Below are positions 11,343 to 19,773 of a stretch of 64,000 bases of DNA, piece by piece (positions within the stretch are counted from its first letter, which is position 1; the number at the start of each line of letters is the position of its first letter). A program made the position numbers and the translations under genes. The notes below the pieces were generated by a model. That model was not told where the DNA came from and did no database searches. It worked only from the letters and a program-made list of their open reading frames with translations. The stretch comes from Paraburkholderia fungorum (lineage in GTDB: Bacteria; Pseudomonadota; Gammaproteobacteria; Burkholderiales; Burkholderiaceae): positions 1,860,001 to 1,924,000 of the forward strand of contig NZ_FNKP01000002.1 of the NCBI RefSeq assembly GCF_900099835.1, in the 5' to 3' direction.

Positions 11343-13316
11343 ATGGTTCGGCTAGCCAGATTCAGGGAAGCGCTATCGATCGCACAAGGCGATCCCGATC
11401 TCGTGCGCTCGCAGCTCCAGGCATTCAGCCGTCAGATCCCGCTCATCTATTTCATGCTGGTGGTCAACACGCTGGCGGTCGCGGTCACGCATCTGCAGAG
11501 TGCGCCGGCGTGGCTGTCCATCTATATGCCCGCCGCGTTCTGCGTGCTGTGCATCGCGCGCGGCGTGCATTGGTGGAAGCTGCGCCATCGCGTCATCACC
11601 GACGATCAGGCCGTGCCCGAACTGCGTCGGCTGATTGCTTTCGCGAGCCTGTTCGGCATCGCCTTCAGCTGCTGGTCGCTTTTGCTGTTCCCGTACGGCA
11701 GCGCCTTCGAACAGTCCCAGGTCGCGTTCTATATGGCGACCACGATGGTGGGCTGCGTGTTCTGCCTGATGCATCTGCGCGCGGCTGCGCTACTGCTGTT
11801 ATCCATCGTCATCCTGAGCTTTTCGGGCTTCCTGATTTACACGCGCTCGCCGGTGTTCATCGCGATGACGATCGACATGGCGCTGGTTGGCTTCGCGCTC
11901 GCGGTGATCATCCAGTTGTATTACCGGACCTTCGCAGGCGTGGTTCACGCACAGCGCGAATTGCAGTTGAGCCAGCAGAAAACCCAGCGTCTGAGCGACG
12001 ACAACTTCCGGCTCGCGAGCATCGACAGCCTCACTGATCTGCCTAACCGGCGCAGCTTTTTCGCGTCGTTGCGCGCGATGTCGGAGCAGGCGCTCAGCAC
12101 CGGCGACGGCTTCAACGTCGGGCTGATCGATCTCGACGGCTTCAAACAGGTGAACGATATTTATGGCCACGCCTGCGGCGATCTCGTGCTCCAGGAAGTC
12201 GGCTTGCGGCTACTCGCGCTCGCGGAACCGGGTCTGTTCTTCGCTCGTTTGGGGGGCGATGAATTCGGCATCCTCGTGCAATACAAACTGTCGAACGAGA
12301 GGTTGGTGGAATTGGGGCAGCGCATTTGCGACGCGCTCAGCTACCCCTACCGGGTGGCGGGCAACGTCGCGGAACTGTCGGGCACGATCGGCTGGGCCGC
12401 GTTTCCCGAAGCAGGCGTGACGGTCGCGCAGGTGTTCGAACGCGCGGACGCCGCGCTGTACGTCGGCAAGGAAGGCCGTCGCGGCACGCCGGTGATCTTC
12501 TCGACCGAACACGAAACCCGCATCCGCCGGTCGAGCCTCGTCACTCAGGAACTACGTCACGCCGATCTCGAGTCCGAACTGTTCCTGGAGTTCCAGCCGA
12601 TCTACGATCTGCACACTCATCGTCCGACCGGCCTTGAAGCGCTCGGGCGCTGGCATAACGAGCGGCTCGGCGCGGTCAGGCCGGAGGAGTTCATCCGCAT
12701 CGCGGAGCGCACCGAACTGATTCTGCGCATCACCGAAATACTGCTGCACAAAGCGCTCGATGAAGTCGCGCGCTGGCCGTGCGAGCTGTATCTGTCGTTC
12801 AATCTGTCGGCGATCGATATCTCCACCTCGGCGCGTGCCCGGCGTCTGATCGATATCGTCACGCAGAGCGGCGTGCCGCCGCATCGCGTGTCGTTCGAGA
12901 TTACGGAGACGGCCGTGACGCGCGATTTCGAACAGGCTCACAGCGCGCTCACGATGATCAAACAGGCAGGCTGCCGCGTCTCGCTCGACGACTTCGGCAC
13001 CGGTTATTCGAGCCTCAGCTACGTGCACCGCCTGCCCTTCGATACGATCAAGATCGACCGCAGTTTCGTGACCGACGTCGACACCAACAGCGCGTCGAAG
13101 AAGATCGTCAAGTCGGTGCTCGACCTGTGCCGCAACCTCGGGCTGGAATGTGTGGTCGAAGGACTCGAAACGGCGACGCAAGCCGAGGTCGTCAGGACGC
13201 TCGGCGCGAGCGCGGTGCAAGGCTATCTGTTCAGCCGGCCGATGCGTGCCAGCGCTGTGGCCGGTTATCTGCAGACGGCGCTCGCGCAGGCTTATGCGGT
13301 GGAAGCGCAGCCTTGA
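11343..13316 (+). CDS. Membrane-anchored GGDEF-EAL cyclic-di-GMP protein
   Basis: The 657-residue protein has five to six predicted membrane helices in residues 33-193, then a GGDEF domain (DSLTDLPNRR at 228-237, GGDEF at 304-308) and an EAL domain (EAL at 432-434, loop motif DDFGTGYSS at 549-557, IKIDRSFV, VVEGLET). Both active-site signatures are intact, so it may make and degrade cyclic di-GMP. No RxxD inhibitory site is visible just before GGDEF. The N-terminal membrane sensor does not match a MASE domain I can name. The gene stands alone, so the signal and output are unknown. Confidence 0.88.
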   Translation: MVRLARFREALSIAQGDPDLVRSQLQAFSRQIPLIYFMLVVNTLAVAVTHLQSAPAWLSIYMPAAFCVLCIARGVHWWKLRHRVITDDQAVPELRRLIAFASLFGIAFSCWSLLLFPYGSAFEQSQVAFYMATTMVGCVFCLMHLRAAALLLLSIVILSFSGFLIYTRSPVFIAMTIDMALVGFALAVIIQLYYRTFAGVVHAQRELQLSQQKTQRLSDDNFRLASIDSLTDLPNRRSFFASLRAMSEQALSTGDGFNVGLIDLDGFKQVNDIYGHACGDLVLQEVGLRLLALAEPGLFFARLGGDEFGILVQYKLSNERLVELGQRICDALSYPYRVAGNVAELSGTIGWAAFPEAGVTVAQVFERADAALYVGKEGRRGTPVIFSTEHETRIRRSSLVTQELRHADLESELFLEFQPIYDLHTHRPTGLEALGRWHNERLGAVRPEEFIRIAERTELILRITEILLHKALDEVARWPCELYLSFNLSAIDISTSARARRLIDIVTQSGVPPHRVSFEITETAVTRDFEQAHSALTMIKQAGCRVSLDDFGTGYSSLSYVHRLPFDTIKIDRSFVTDVDTNSASKKIVKSVLDLCRNLGLECVVEGLETATQAEVVRTLGASAVQGYLFSRPMRASAVAGYLQTALAQAYAVEAQP

Positions 13317-13381
13317 GCGGCCTCGGCTGCGTGTTGTATCCCGCGTATCCCGCATGCCCATGACGTGACCGGGACCGCGCC

Positions 13382-14110
13382 CTAACGCGGCCCGGCGCCA
13401 TATTCCAGCTTCGGATACCAGTCCGGAGCGCGTCCTTCGGGCGTCGTGTCGAGTATCGTCCACAGTGGATTCAGATCGGGCGCACCACGCGGATCTTCGC
13501 CTGGATCGGCGGTCGACGGCCCCATCTCCTCACCCCAAAAATGGCGGATCGTGCCGTCCGAACGCCTGAAAACATTCAGCGCCGGCACGTCGTCGCCGGT
13601 CGGGTCTTCGCCCGCGTAATCGCGATTGAACGTGTTGCCGCCCGACGAATAAAGCTTCAGATACCGCCAGCCCCGCTCTTTCGCAAAGGCCGTGAGCTTG
13701 CCGATCGGCGCGCGGCCGATCACGGCAAACGCGACGCGTTGCAGGATGTCGGGCATGCCGCCGTCATAGGCACTCAATAGAGACACGCACATCGGGCAAG
13801 GCCGCGTGCGCTGCGGTCCGAACATCCAGTTATAGGTGACGAGCGTGTCGTGCTCGCCGAACATGTCAGACAGCGTGACCGGTCCGGCCTCGCTGTCGAA
13901 ACGGTAATCCTCGGGGACGACGCCGCCGGGCGGCAACGCGCGCCGCTGCACGGCCACCCGTTCGATGTGGCGACGCAATTCGATTTCCTCGGCGAGCAAC
14001 GCGTTGCGCGCACTGCGATAGTCGGCGCTCTCGCCGGGGAAGCGCGGCGGCAGGTCGGCGAGTTGCGCGGCGGGTATCAGGGTCTGTGCGGATGTCAGTA
14101 CATCGGTCAT
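13382..14110 (-). CDS. DUF899 thioredoxin-like protein
   Basis: The 242-residue product matches the DUF899 family: LRRHIERVAVQRRALPPGGVVPEDYRF-type N-half (here ELRRHIERVAVQRRALPPGG), an FGPQRTRPCPMCVSLLS stretch with a CxxC pair, and a C-terminal DLNPLWTILDTTPEGR-type end. The fold is thioredoxin-like, but the CPMC pair sits in a family whose activity is not established. The ATG at 14110 is preceded by GAGGAGATGGCCA. It is divergent from the GcvA-like LysR gene at 14330, which could regulate it. Confidence 0.75.
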   Translation of the reverse strand: MTDVLTSAQTLIPAAQLADLPPRFPGESADYRSARNALLAEEIELRRHIERVAVQRRALPPGGVVPEDYRFDSEAGPVTLSDMFGEHDTLVTYNWMFGPQRTRPCPMCVSLLSAYDGGMPDILQRVAFAVIGRAPIGKLTAFAKERGWRYLKLYSSGGNTFNRDYAGEDPTGDDVPALNVFRRSDGTIRHFWGEEMGPSTADPGEDPRGAPDLNPLWTILDTTPEGRAPDWYPKLEYGAGPR

Positions 14111-14329
14111 TGGCCATCTCCTCGATCGGTGAAGGATAAGGGCGCGAGTGCGGCGCAGCACGGCGGCGCTGGCGTTTTATCTCGTCCCCTATCTAGCCAC
14201 GACGAATGGGGAGACGGCAAATCGACAGACGGTCAGTCTATTTTCCGGTGCATGTCGGCATCCTTAGCCGCCTTCGCCCATCAAGGTATGCTCTCGCAAA
14301 ACAGCGCACACCGTCCCTGGGGATGCCAC

Positions 14330-15277
14330 ATGCCGCTTCGTCTGCCGCCGCTGCCCGCACTTCGCTTTTTCGAAGCGGCGGGACGGCATCAAAGTTTCAA
14401 GCTCGCCGCCGCCGAACTGAATGTCACGCCGAGCGCCGTCAGTCACGGCATCGTCGGACTCGAGCAGGCGCTAGGCGTCGAACTGTTCGTGCGCGAGCCG
14501 CGCGGCATTTCGCTGACCGCGACCGGCGCGGATTATCTGTCGTATGTGTCCGAAGCGTTTTCGCTGATCGCCATCGGTACGCAGCGTCTGCCGAACCATC
14601 GCGCGGATCGCCCGATCGCGCTGAGTTGCGCGCCGACCTTCGCGTCGCGCTGGTTGTTGCCGCGTCTGGCCGGTTTTCGCGCGCGCTGGCCGAACGTGAA
14701 CGTGAGCGTGGACACTTCGCATCGGCAAGTCGGTTTTCCCGTCGATGGCTTCGATTTTGCGATTCGCCTGAGCCGTGCGCCGGTTGCGGGCGCTGCGTGG
14801 ACCCGCCTGTTCGGCGAGCGTTTCGTGCCCGTGTGCAGCGCGGCGTATCTCGCCACGCTGCGTGCGGATCGCGACGAAAGAAGCGGGATCGACTGGCGAC
14901 GCGCGACGCTCATCCACGTCAATGCGGCGAGCGAGGACTGGCAAAGCTGGCTGGATACAGCGGGCGTCGAAGGAATCGATCCCGCGAATGGACTGCGTGT
15001 CGACACGATTCAGCTTGCATTCGAGGCGGCCACAATGGGTCTCGGTATCGCGCTCGGCAGAAGACCGCTGGTGGACAGCGATCTGGCCAGCGGCGCGCTG
15101 GTCGAAGCCTGCGCGCCGACGCTGGCGTCCGCCGGAGCGTACTGGCTGGTGAGCGCGGACAACGTGGAGCGACGCCCGGAACTGTTCGACTTCAGACGCT
15201 GGTTGATCGGCGAGGCGGAGCATGTCGACACCTCCCTCGAAACACCCGACGTAGCCACGCGCGACGGCGCCAATTAA
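14330..15277 (+). CDS. LysR-family regulator, GcvA-like
   Basis: The 315-residue regulator begins with MPLRLPPLPALRFFEAAGRHQSF and the winged helix-turn-helix segment KLAAAELNVTPSAVSHGIVG, followed by LFVREPRGISLT, the pattern of the GcvA/AmpR branch of LysR proteins. The remainder is the two-lobed effector-binding domain (ALSCAPTFASRWLLPRL). The start at 14330 fits the family; the frame is open further upstream but without similarity. It lies between divergent DUF899 and a co-directional MFS gene 109 bases downstream, either of which may be its target. The effector is unknown. Confidence 0.82.
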   Translation: MPLRLPPLPALRFFEAAGRHQSFKLAAAELNVTPSAVSHGIVGLEQALGVELFVREPRGISLTATGADYLSYVSEAFSLIAIGTQRLPNHRADRPIALSCAPTFASRWLLPRLAGFRARWPNVNVSVDTSHRQVGFPVDGFDFAIRLSRAPVAGAAWTRLFGERFVPVCSAAYLATLRADRDERSGIDWRRATLIHVNAASEDWQSWLDTAGVEGIDPANGLRVDTIQLAFEAATMGLGIALGRRPLVDSDLASGALVEACAPTLASAGAYWLVSADNVERRPELFDFRRWLIGEAEHVDTSLETPDVATRDGAN

Positions 15278-15386
15278 TCGCGCTTCGACATACGCACAGG
15301 TGAGCCACGCTCACCTGTCGTCGCCATCTTTTCCTTTGCCGCGCCCGACGCTCGCTGCGACCATTCCGGTCAAAGGAGATCAAACC

Positions 15387-16637
15387 ATGTCGAGCGCAAA
15401 CAGCAGACGCTTCACCCCCGCCTTCAACACGACGACCGTCGTGATCCTTGCCGGTGCGCTGATCCTGAGTGCGGCCATGGGCATCCGGCAGACCTTCGGG
15501 CTGTTCATCGGCCCGTTCTCGTTCGACCGCGGCCTGCCGGTCACGCTGATCGCCTTCGCGATCGCGCTGCACAACCTGGTATGGGGCTTCGCACAACCGT
15601 TCGCGGGCGCGGCGGCGGACCGCTACGGCTCGGCGCCCGTGGTCGCGTTCGGCGCAACCACCTTCGCCGCCGGCCTCGGCCTCGCGGCGGTGGCGCCGGG
15701 GGGCGCGCTGCTGATCGTCGGCATGGGGCTGCTGGTGGGCATCGGCGTGAGTTGCACGACGTTCGGCGTGGTATTGCCGGCAGTCGGCCGGGTGGCGTCG
15801 CCGGAACAGCGCAGCATGGCGATGGGGCTGGTCAGCGCGGGCGGCTCGGCCGGGCAGGTGCTGATGATTCCGCTGGTCCAGAGCATCCGGCTCGGGTCGG
15901 GGATTGCCGCGTCGCTGTTCGCGCTGGCCTTCCTGATGCTGCTGGTCGCGCCGCTCGGCATCGTGCTCGACCGACGCGCAAAAGTCGGCGCTACCGTTCG
16001 AGAAGCCCCGGCCGTGCCGCTGCGCGAGGTGCTTGCGCAGGCGAGCCGGCATCGCGGCTACCGTCTGCTGACGCTCGGTTTCTTCACCTGCGGATTCCAG
16101 CTTGCGTTCATCTCGACGCATCTGCCCGAATATCTGACGCTGTGCCATATGCCGCTCGGACTCGGCGCGACCGCGCTCGCGCTGATCGGCCTGTTCAACA
16201 TGGCGGGCAGCTGGGGATGCGGATGGCTCGGCGGACGCTTCCGTCAGCATCATGTGCTCGGCTGGCTCTATCTGATCCGCAGCGTGACGATCGGCGCGTT
16301 CTTTGTGCTGCCGAAAAGCGCGACGTCGGTGGTGATTTTCGCGGCGATCATGGGGCTCACCTGGCTCGGCACCGTGCCGCTCACCAGCGGGCTGGTCGCG
16401 AAAGTATTCGGCACGCGCCACCTCGGCAGCCTGTTCGGCGTGTGCTTTCTGAGCCATCAGATCGGCTCGTTCCTCGGCGCGTGGCTCGGCGGGCTGGTGT
16501 TCGATCTGACGGGGTCGTATTCGTTGCTGTGGGAAGCGACGGTGGTCAGCGGACTCGTCGCGGCGCTGCTGCATTTTCCCATCGACGACTCCGCGGTGAG
16601 CACGCCCGGGTTGCGCTCCCAGCCCGCGGTTGCCTAA
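15387..16637 (+). CDS. MFS transporter, 12 TM
   Basis: The 416-residue hydrophobic protein has about 12 membrane helices and MFS loop features such as the AGAAADRYGSAPV motif between helices 2 and 3 and LDRRAKVG after helix 6. The GIRQTFGLFIGP segment in helix 1 resembles the OxlT/monocarboxylate-type and YbfB-like MFS groups. AAAGGAGAT lies six bases before the ATG at 15387. It follows the LysR gene in the same orientation. Substrate cannot be read; an exporter or organic-anion carrier is possible. Confidence 0.8.
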   Translation: MSSANSRRFTPAFNTTTVVILAGALILSAAMGIRQTFGLFIGPFSFDRGLPVTLIAFAIALHNLVWGFAQPFAGAAADRYGSAPVVAFGATTFAAGLGLAAVAPGGALLIVGMGLLVGIGVSCTTFGVVLPAVGRVASPEQRSMAMGLVSAGGSAGQVLMIPLVQSIRLGSGIAASLFALAFLMLLVAPLGIVLDRRAKVGATVREAPAVPLREVLAQASRHRGYRLLTLGFFTCGFQLAFISTHLPEYLTLCHMPLGLGATALALIGLFNMAGSWGCGWLGGRFRQHHVLGWLYLIRSVTIGAFFVLPKSATSVVIFAAIMGLTWLGTVPLTSGLVAKVFGTRHLGSLFGVCFLSHQIGSFLGAWLGGLVFDLTGSYSLLWEATVVSGLVAALLHFPIDDSAVSTPGLRSQPAVA

Positions 16638-16798
16638 GTTTTGTCGCATCGCGGGAGACGCTAATGCAGCCGCTATCGTCTAGACTTCCCTGATTCTCAG
16701 GGAGCATGAGCCGAACCACGACGACCGGCGTCGACCCAATCGACACCACTGACATCACCAACCCGATCGCGGCGGCGGCGCTTACGGCAGGAGCAATC

Positions 16799-17215
16799 AT
16801 GTCAGACGTTTTGCACGACGCGCGGGCACCGGTCGTCAAGGTGCGTCCCGACCGGGAAATGGCGACCACCCAGCGGCTGCCCTACTTTGTCGGCATCTCC
16901 GCGAGCACCGCGGGCAGCACCGGTTTGTCGATGTACATGGTCGTGGTGCCGCCGGGCGGCCACGCTGAACCGCATTTCCACGCCGACTACGAAACCGCGA
17001 TCTATCAGTTAGAAGGCCGGATCGAGACCCGCTACGGGCCCGGTTTGCGCGAATCGGTGATTACCGAGCCGGGAGATTTCCTGTTTATTCCGCCGGGCGT
17101 CCCCCATCAACCGTTCAATCTCGACGCCACCACCGCCGCGCGCGCGATCGTCGCGCGCAACCATGCGGACGAGCATGAACGCGTCACGCCCTACGATCCC
17201 GCGACGGATGCGTGA
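16799..17215 (+). CDS. Small cupin-domain protein
   Basis: The 138-residue product has a single cupin: motif 1 PPGGHAEPHFHADYETAIYQ with histidines and glutamate as metal ligands, and motif 2 GDFLFIPPGVPHQPFN. I start it at the ATG at 16799 because GGCAGGAG lies just upstream; an in-frame ATG at 16706 would add 31 residues of low complexity rich in Thr and Ala. Single-domain cupins of this type bind metal and act as small oxygenases, isomerases or binding proteins; nothing here decides which. It is 161 bases after the MFS stop and may belong to that transcript. Confidence 0.72.
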   Translation: MSDVLHDARAPVVKVRPDREMATTQRLPYFVGISASTAGSTGLSMYMVVVPPGGHAEPHFHADYETAIYQLEGRIETRYGPGLRESVITEPGDFLFIPPGVPHQPFNLDATTAARAIVARNHADEHERVTPYDPATDA

Positions 17216-17557
17216 GTTGAAAAAAGCACACGTCCCAGCCGAGCCGCCAGGTCACTGAGCGGCATCTTTTTTAGAGGCTCGCCCGCCCCGGACGGGCCCG
17301 GTTCCCGCTTGCACGCGTCACTCGCGCCTGCGAGAATTCGCGCCGCGTCAAGCCCTCCTCGCAGCGGCTTTTTGCCACCTGTGCTTAAATCCGCTTTCCG
17401 CACCGGTTTCACGAACTGTTCCGGCCATTCCGACATGGGAACCGGCTGACGACATGCTCGCGTCACCTCGGGAACGGAACATGCGCTGCGTGTCCGCAAC
17501 GCAGCGACCCGACGCGGACTTATTTCAATCCCTTATTGCATTCTCAGGAGCGCGGTT
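17216..17557. other. 342-bp intergenic region before the DedA-rhodanese gene
   Basis: No gene is supported here. It contains a T6 tract near 17268-17273, a short GC hairpin GCCCG-N7-CGGGC at 17281-17297 and, near the end, CAGGAG serving the GTG start at 17558. A minus-strand open frame covering most of it is rich in charged residues and has no ribosome site, so I left it out. Confidence 0.5.
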
Positions 17558-18577
17558 GTGTGGCATTTCCCTGTTGCGATTCCACCCTCTCTGGGCGTCT
17601 GGGCCGTCTTCATGAGCGTGCTCGTCACCCAGCTCGGCCTGCCGGTTCCGGCCGCGCCGATGTTGATCTTCGGTGGAACCATGGCAGCCATGGGACAAAC
17701 CTCGTATGCCAACGTCGTCTTCGCCGCCGTCGCCGCGACGCTGATCGCCGACTCGCTGTGGTTCTTCACCGGCCGCGCGTATGGGCGGCGTCTGCTGAAC
17801 TATCTGGTGCGCTTCTCGTTATCGCTGGACACCACGGTGCGTGTCGCGCGCAATACTTATGAGCGCCACGGCGCGCCGATCCTGACCATCGCGAAATTTT
17901 TGCCGGGCCTCGGCCTGATCTCCGCACCGTTGCTCGGCACGACCGCGATCAGCGTCGGCGTGTTTCTGTTGTGGGATCTGATCGGTGCAACGTTATGGGC
18001 GAGCGTGTGGGTGATCGGCGGCGCTGCGTTGCATGATCAGATCGTGCAACTTGTCCTGCTCGTTCGACAGAACGGCGGCACGATCTTCGACGCGTTCGCG
18101 GCCATCTTCGTTGCGGCTTTGCTGTATCGCTGGGTACGTCGCCTGCAATTTCGCCGCTGGCTCGCGCATACGCGCATCACGCCGGATCAGCTCGATGCGT
18201 TGATGAAGTCCAACGAACCGCCGCTGATTCTCGATGCGCGTCCGCACAGCGTGCGCGAAAAGGAATCGCACCGGATTGCGGGCGCGCGTCCGCTCGATCT
18301 CGATTCGCCCGATCCGATCCATCCCGAGCTGCTGAAGCGGCCGATCGTCGTCTATTGCGTGTGTCCGAACGAGGCCACGGCCAAGCGGATCGTGAGCCAG
18401 TTGCATCGCAAGAACATTCATCATATTCGTGCGCTGAAGGGCGGCCTCGATGCGTGGGAAAAGCGCGGCTATCCGGTCGAACCCTTGCCGGCCGACTTCA
18501 ATACCGCGATGGCGCATATGATCGAAGATAAAGGCAATGAAGGCGAATACACGGTGCGGGCGAGCGTGACCGAGTAG
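17558..18577 (+). CDS. DedA-family membrane protein fused to a C-terminal rhodanese domain
   Basis: The 339-residue protein joins a DedA/SNARE-associated membrane domain (residues about 10-195) to a rhodanese-like domain (about 205-320). The DedA part shows the reentrant-loop pattern FLPGLGLISAPLLGTTAISV; DedA proteins are implicated in lipid (undecaprenyl phosphate, phospholipid) translocation. The rhodanese part has ILDARPHS and the active-site loop VVYCVCPNEATAK, with Cys267 the likely persulfide cysteine. The start is GTG at 17558, seven bases after CAGGAG. The fusion is recurrent in proteobacteria, but why lipid transport is joined to sulfur transfer is unknown. A clear intrinsic terminator follows directly. 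Confidence 0.85.
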   Translation: MWHFPVAIPPSLGVWAVFMSVLVTQLGLPVPAAPMLIFGGTMAAMGQTSYANVVFAAVAATLIADSLWFFTGRAYGRRLLNYLVRFSLSLDTTVRVARNTYERHGAPILTIAKFLPGLGLISAPLLGTTAISVGVFLLWDLIGATLWASVWVIGGAALHDQIVQLVLLVRQNGGTIFDAFAAIFVAALLYRWVRRLQFRRWLAHTRITPDQLDALMKSNEPPLILDARPHSVREKESHRIAGARPLDLDSPDPIHPELLKRPIVVYCVCPNEATAKRIVSQLHRKNIHHIRALKGGLDAWEKRGYPVEPLPADFNTAMAHMIEDKGNEGEYTVRASVTE

Positions 18578-18579
18578 TT

Positions 18580-18608
18580 AAAAAGGCGGGCGCAATGCCC
18601 GCCTTTTT
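18580..18608 (+). terminator. Intrinsic terminator after DedA-rhodanese gene
   Basis: GGCGGGC (18585-18591) and GCCCGCC (18597-18603) form a perfect 7-bp stem with a 5-base loop, extended by flanking A-run/T-run pairing, and followed by TTTTT (18604-18608). It begins three bases after the stop codon at 18577. The A-tract on the 5' side means it could also act on the minus strand for the convergent agmatinase gene, which ends at 18677. Confidence 0.88.
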
Positions 18609-18676
18609 CATGCGCTTTTACCCGTGCGCCGAATGCAGAAATACGCCCGATCCAACGTTGTGGGCAAGCATCTGCT

Positions 18677-19639
18677 CTACCGCTGCTGCACTTTCCGCTG
18701 ACGCCACAGACACAGCAGATCGCACGCGATATGAGCGGCGGCAATCGCGGTAATCTCGCTCTGATCGTAAGCGGGCGACACTTCGACGACATCCGCTCCC
18801 ACCAGGTTCAGCGCACCGAGTCCGCGCACGATCGCGAGCCCTTGCGCCGACGACAGACCACCTGCCACCGGCGTACCCGTTCCCGGCGCGAACGCAGGGT
18901 CGAGACAGTCGATGTCGAAGGTCAGATAGGCAGGACGTCCCCCCACAATCGACGTAATCCGCTCAATGGCCGCACGCGCGCCGTGCTCGTGAACCCACGC
19001 GGCATCGAGAATATTGATCCCCATGAAATCGTCGTTCCATGTGCGAATGCCGACCTGCACCGAGGTTGCCGGATCAATCAGCCCGTCTTTCACCGCCTTG
19101 TAGAACATCGAGCCGTGATTCAGACTGTCGGGGCTATCGTCGGCCCAGGTGTCGCAATGGGCATCGAAATGAATCAGCGACAGCGGCTTGCCGTACTTCT
19201 CCGCATGCGCGATCAACAGCGGATACGTGATGTAGTGATCGCCGCCGAGCGTCAGCATCTTCGCATCCGAGCGCAGAATCGTGCGCGCGTGTTCGACGAT
19301 CGACTGCTTGATGGTCAGCGGATTGTGCGCGTCGAACCAGCAGTCGCCGTAGTCGATCACCGCGAGGTCGTCGAACGGATTGAAGCCCCAAGGGTACGGA
19401 TGCAACTCCGACAACTGCACGCTCGCCGCGCGCACCGCTGCGGGACCGAGACGCGCGCCCGAGCGGAACGTCGTAGCCAGATCGAGCGGCACGCCGGAGA
19501 CAACAACATCGACGCCGTCGAGTTCGCGGGTGTAATTGCGTCGCATGAACGACAGCACGCCCGCATAGGTGTTTTCGATCGATGAGCCGTAGAGCGAGGA
19601 CCGACGGACAGCCCCGTCGCCATAGATAAGTTCAGTCAT
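18677..19639 (-). CDS. speB: Agmatinase (ureohydrolase family)
   Basis: The 320-residue enzyme should hydrolyse agmatine to putrescine and urea. All Mn ligands of the arginase/agmatinase fold are present: His135 (GGDHYITYP), Asp159, His161 and Asp163 (DAHCDTW), and Asp242/Asp244 (FDIDCLDPAFAPGTGTP). The start at 19639 gives the family N-terminus; the frame continues to 19753 without similarity. A related guanidino-acid hydrolase (guanidinobutyrase) cannot be excluded by motif alone. It is the third gene of the minus-strand group puuR-puuC-speB and would supply putrescine to the neighbouring catabolic genes. Confidence 0.85.
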   Translation of the reverse strand: MTELIYGDGAVRRSSLYGSSIENTYAGVLSFMRRNYTRELDGVDVVVSGVPLDLATTFRSGARLGPAAVRAASVQLSELHPYPWGFNPFDDLAVIDYGDCWFDAHNPLTIKQSIVEHARTILRSDAKMLTLGGDHYITYPLLIAHAEKYGKPLSLIHFDAHCDTWADDSPDSLNHGSMFYKAVKDGLIDPATSVQVGIRTWNDDFMGINILDAAWVHEHGARAAIERITSIVGGRPAYLTFDIDCLDPAFAPGTGTPVAGGLSSAQGLAIVRGLGALNLVGADVVEVSPAYDQSEITAIAAAHIACDLLCLWRQRKVQQR

Positions 19640-19773
19640 GGATGACCTGATACCAGATAACGTACCGGCGCCGCGCGCAAAGTTTCCGGTAGCGCGCGCG
19701 ACATCCGGCTTCGGATTCATTGGGAACGCGGCGGCGTGCATTACACCCGCCACCGCGCTGGCTTGCGAATCCT

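Noticed and set aside
15192..16649. 485-codon minus-strand frame opposite the MFS gene
   Set aside because: Low-complexity Glu/Arg/Gln/Ala composition with no recognisable fold; the plus-strand MFS is clear.
17191..17499. 102-codon minus-strand frame in the gap after the cupin gene
   Set aside because: No ribosome site, overlaps the cupin end, and no family pattern.
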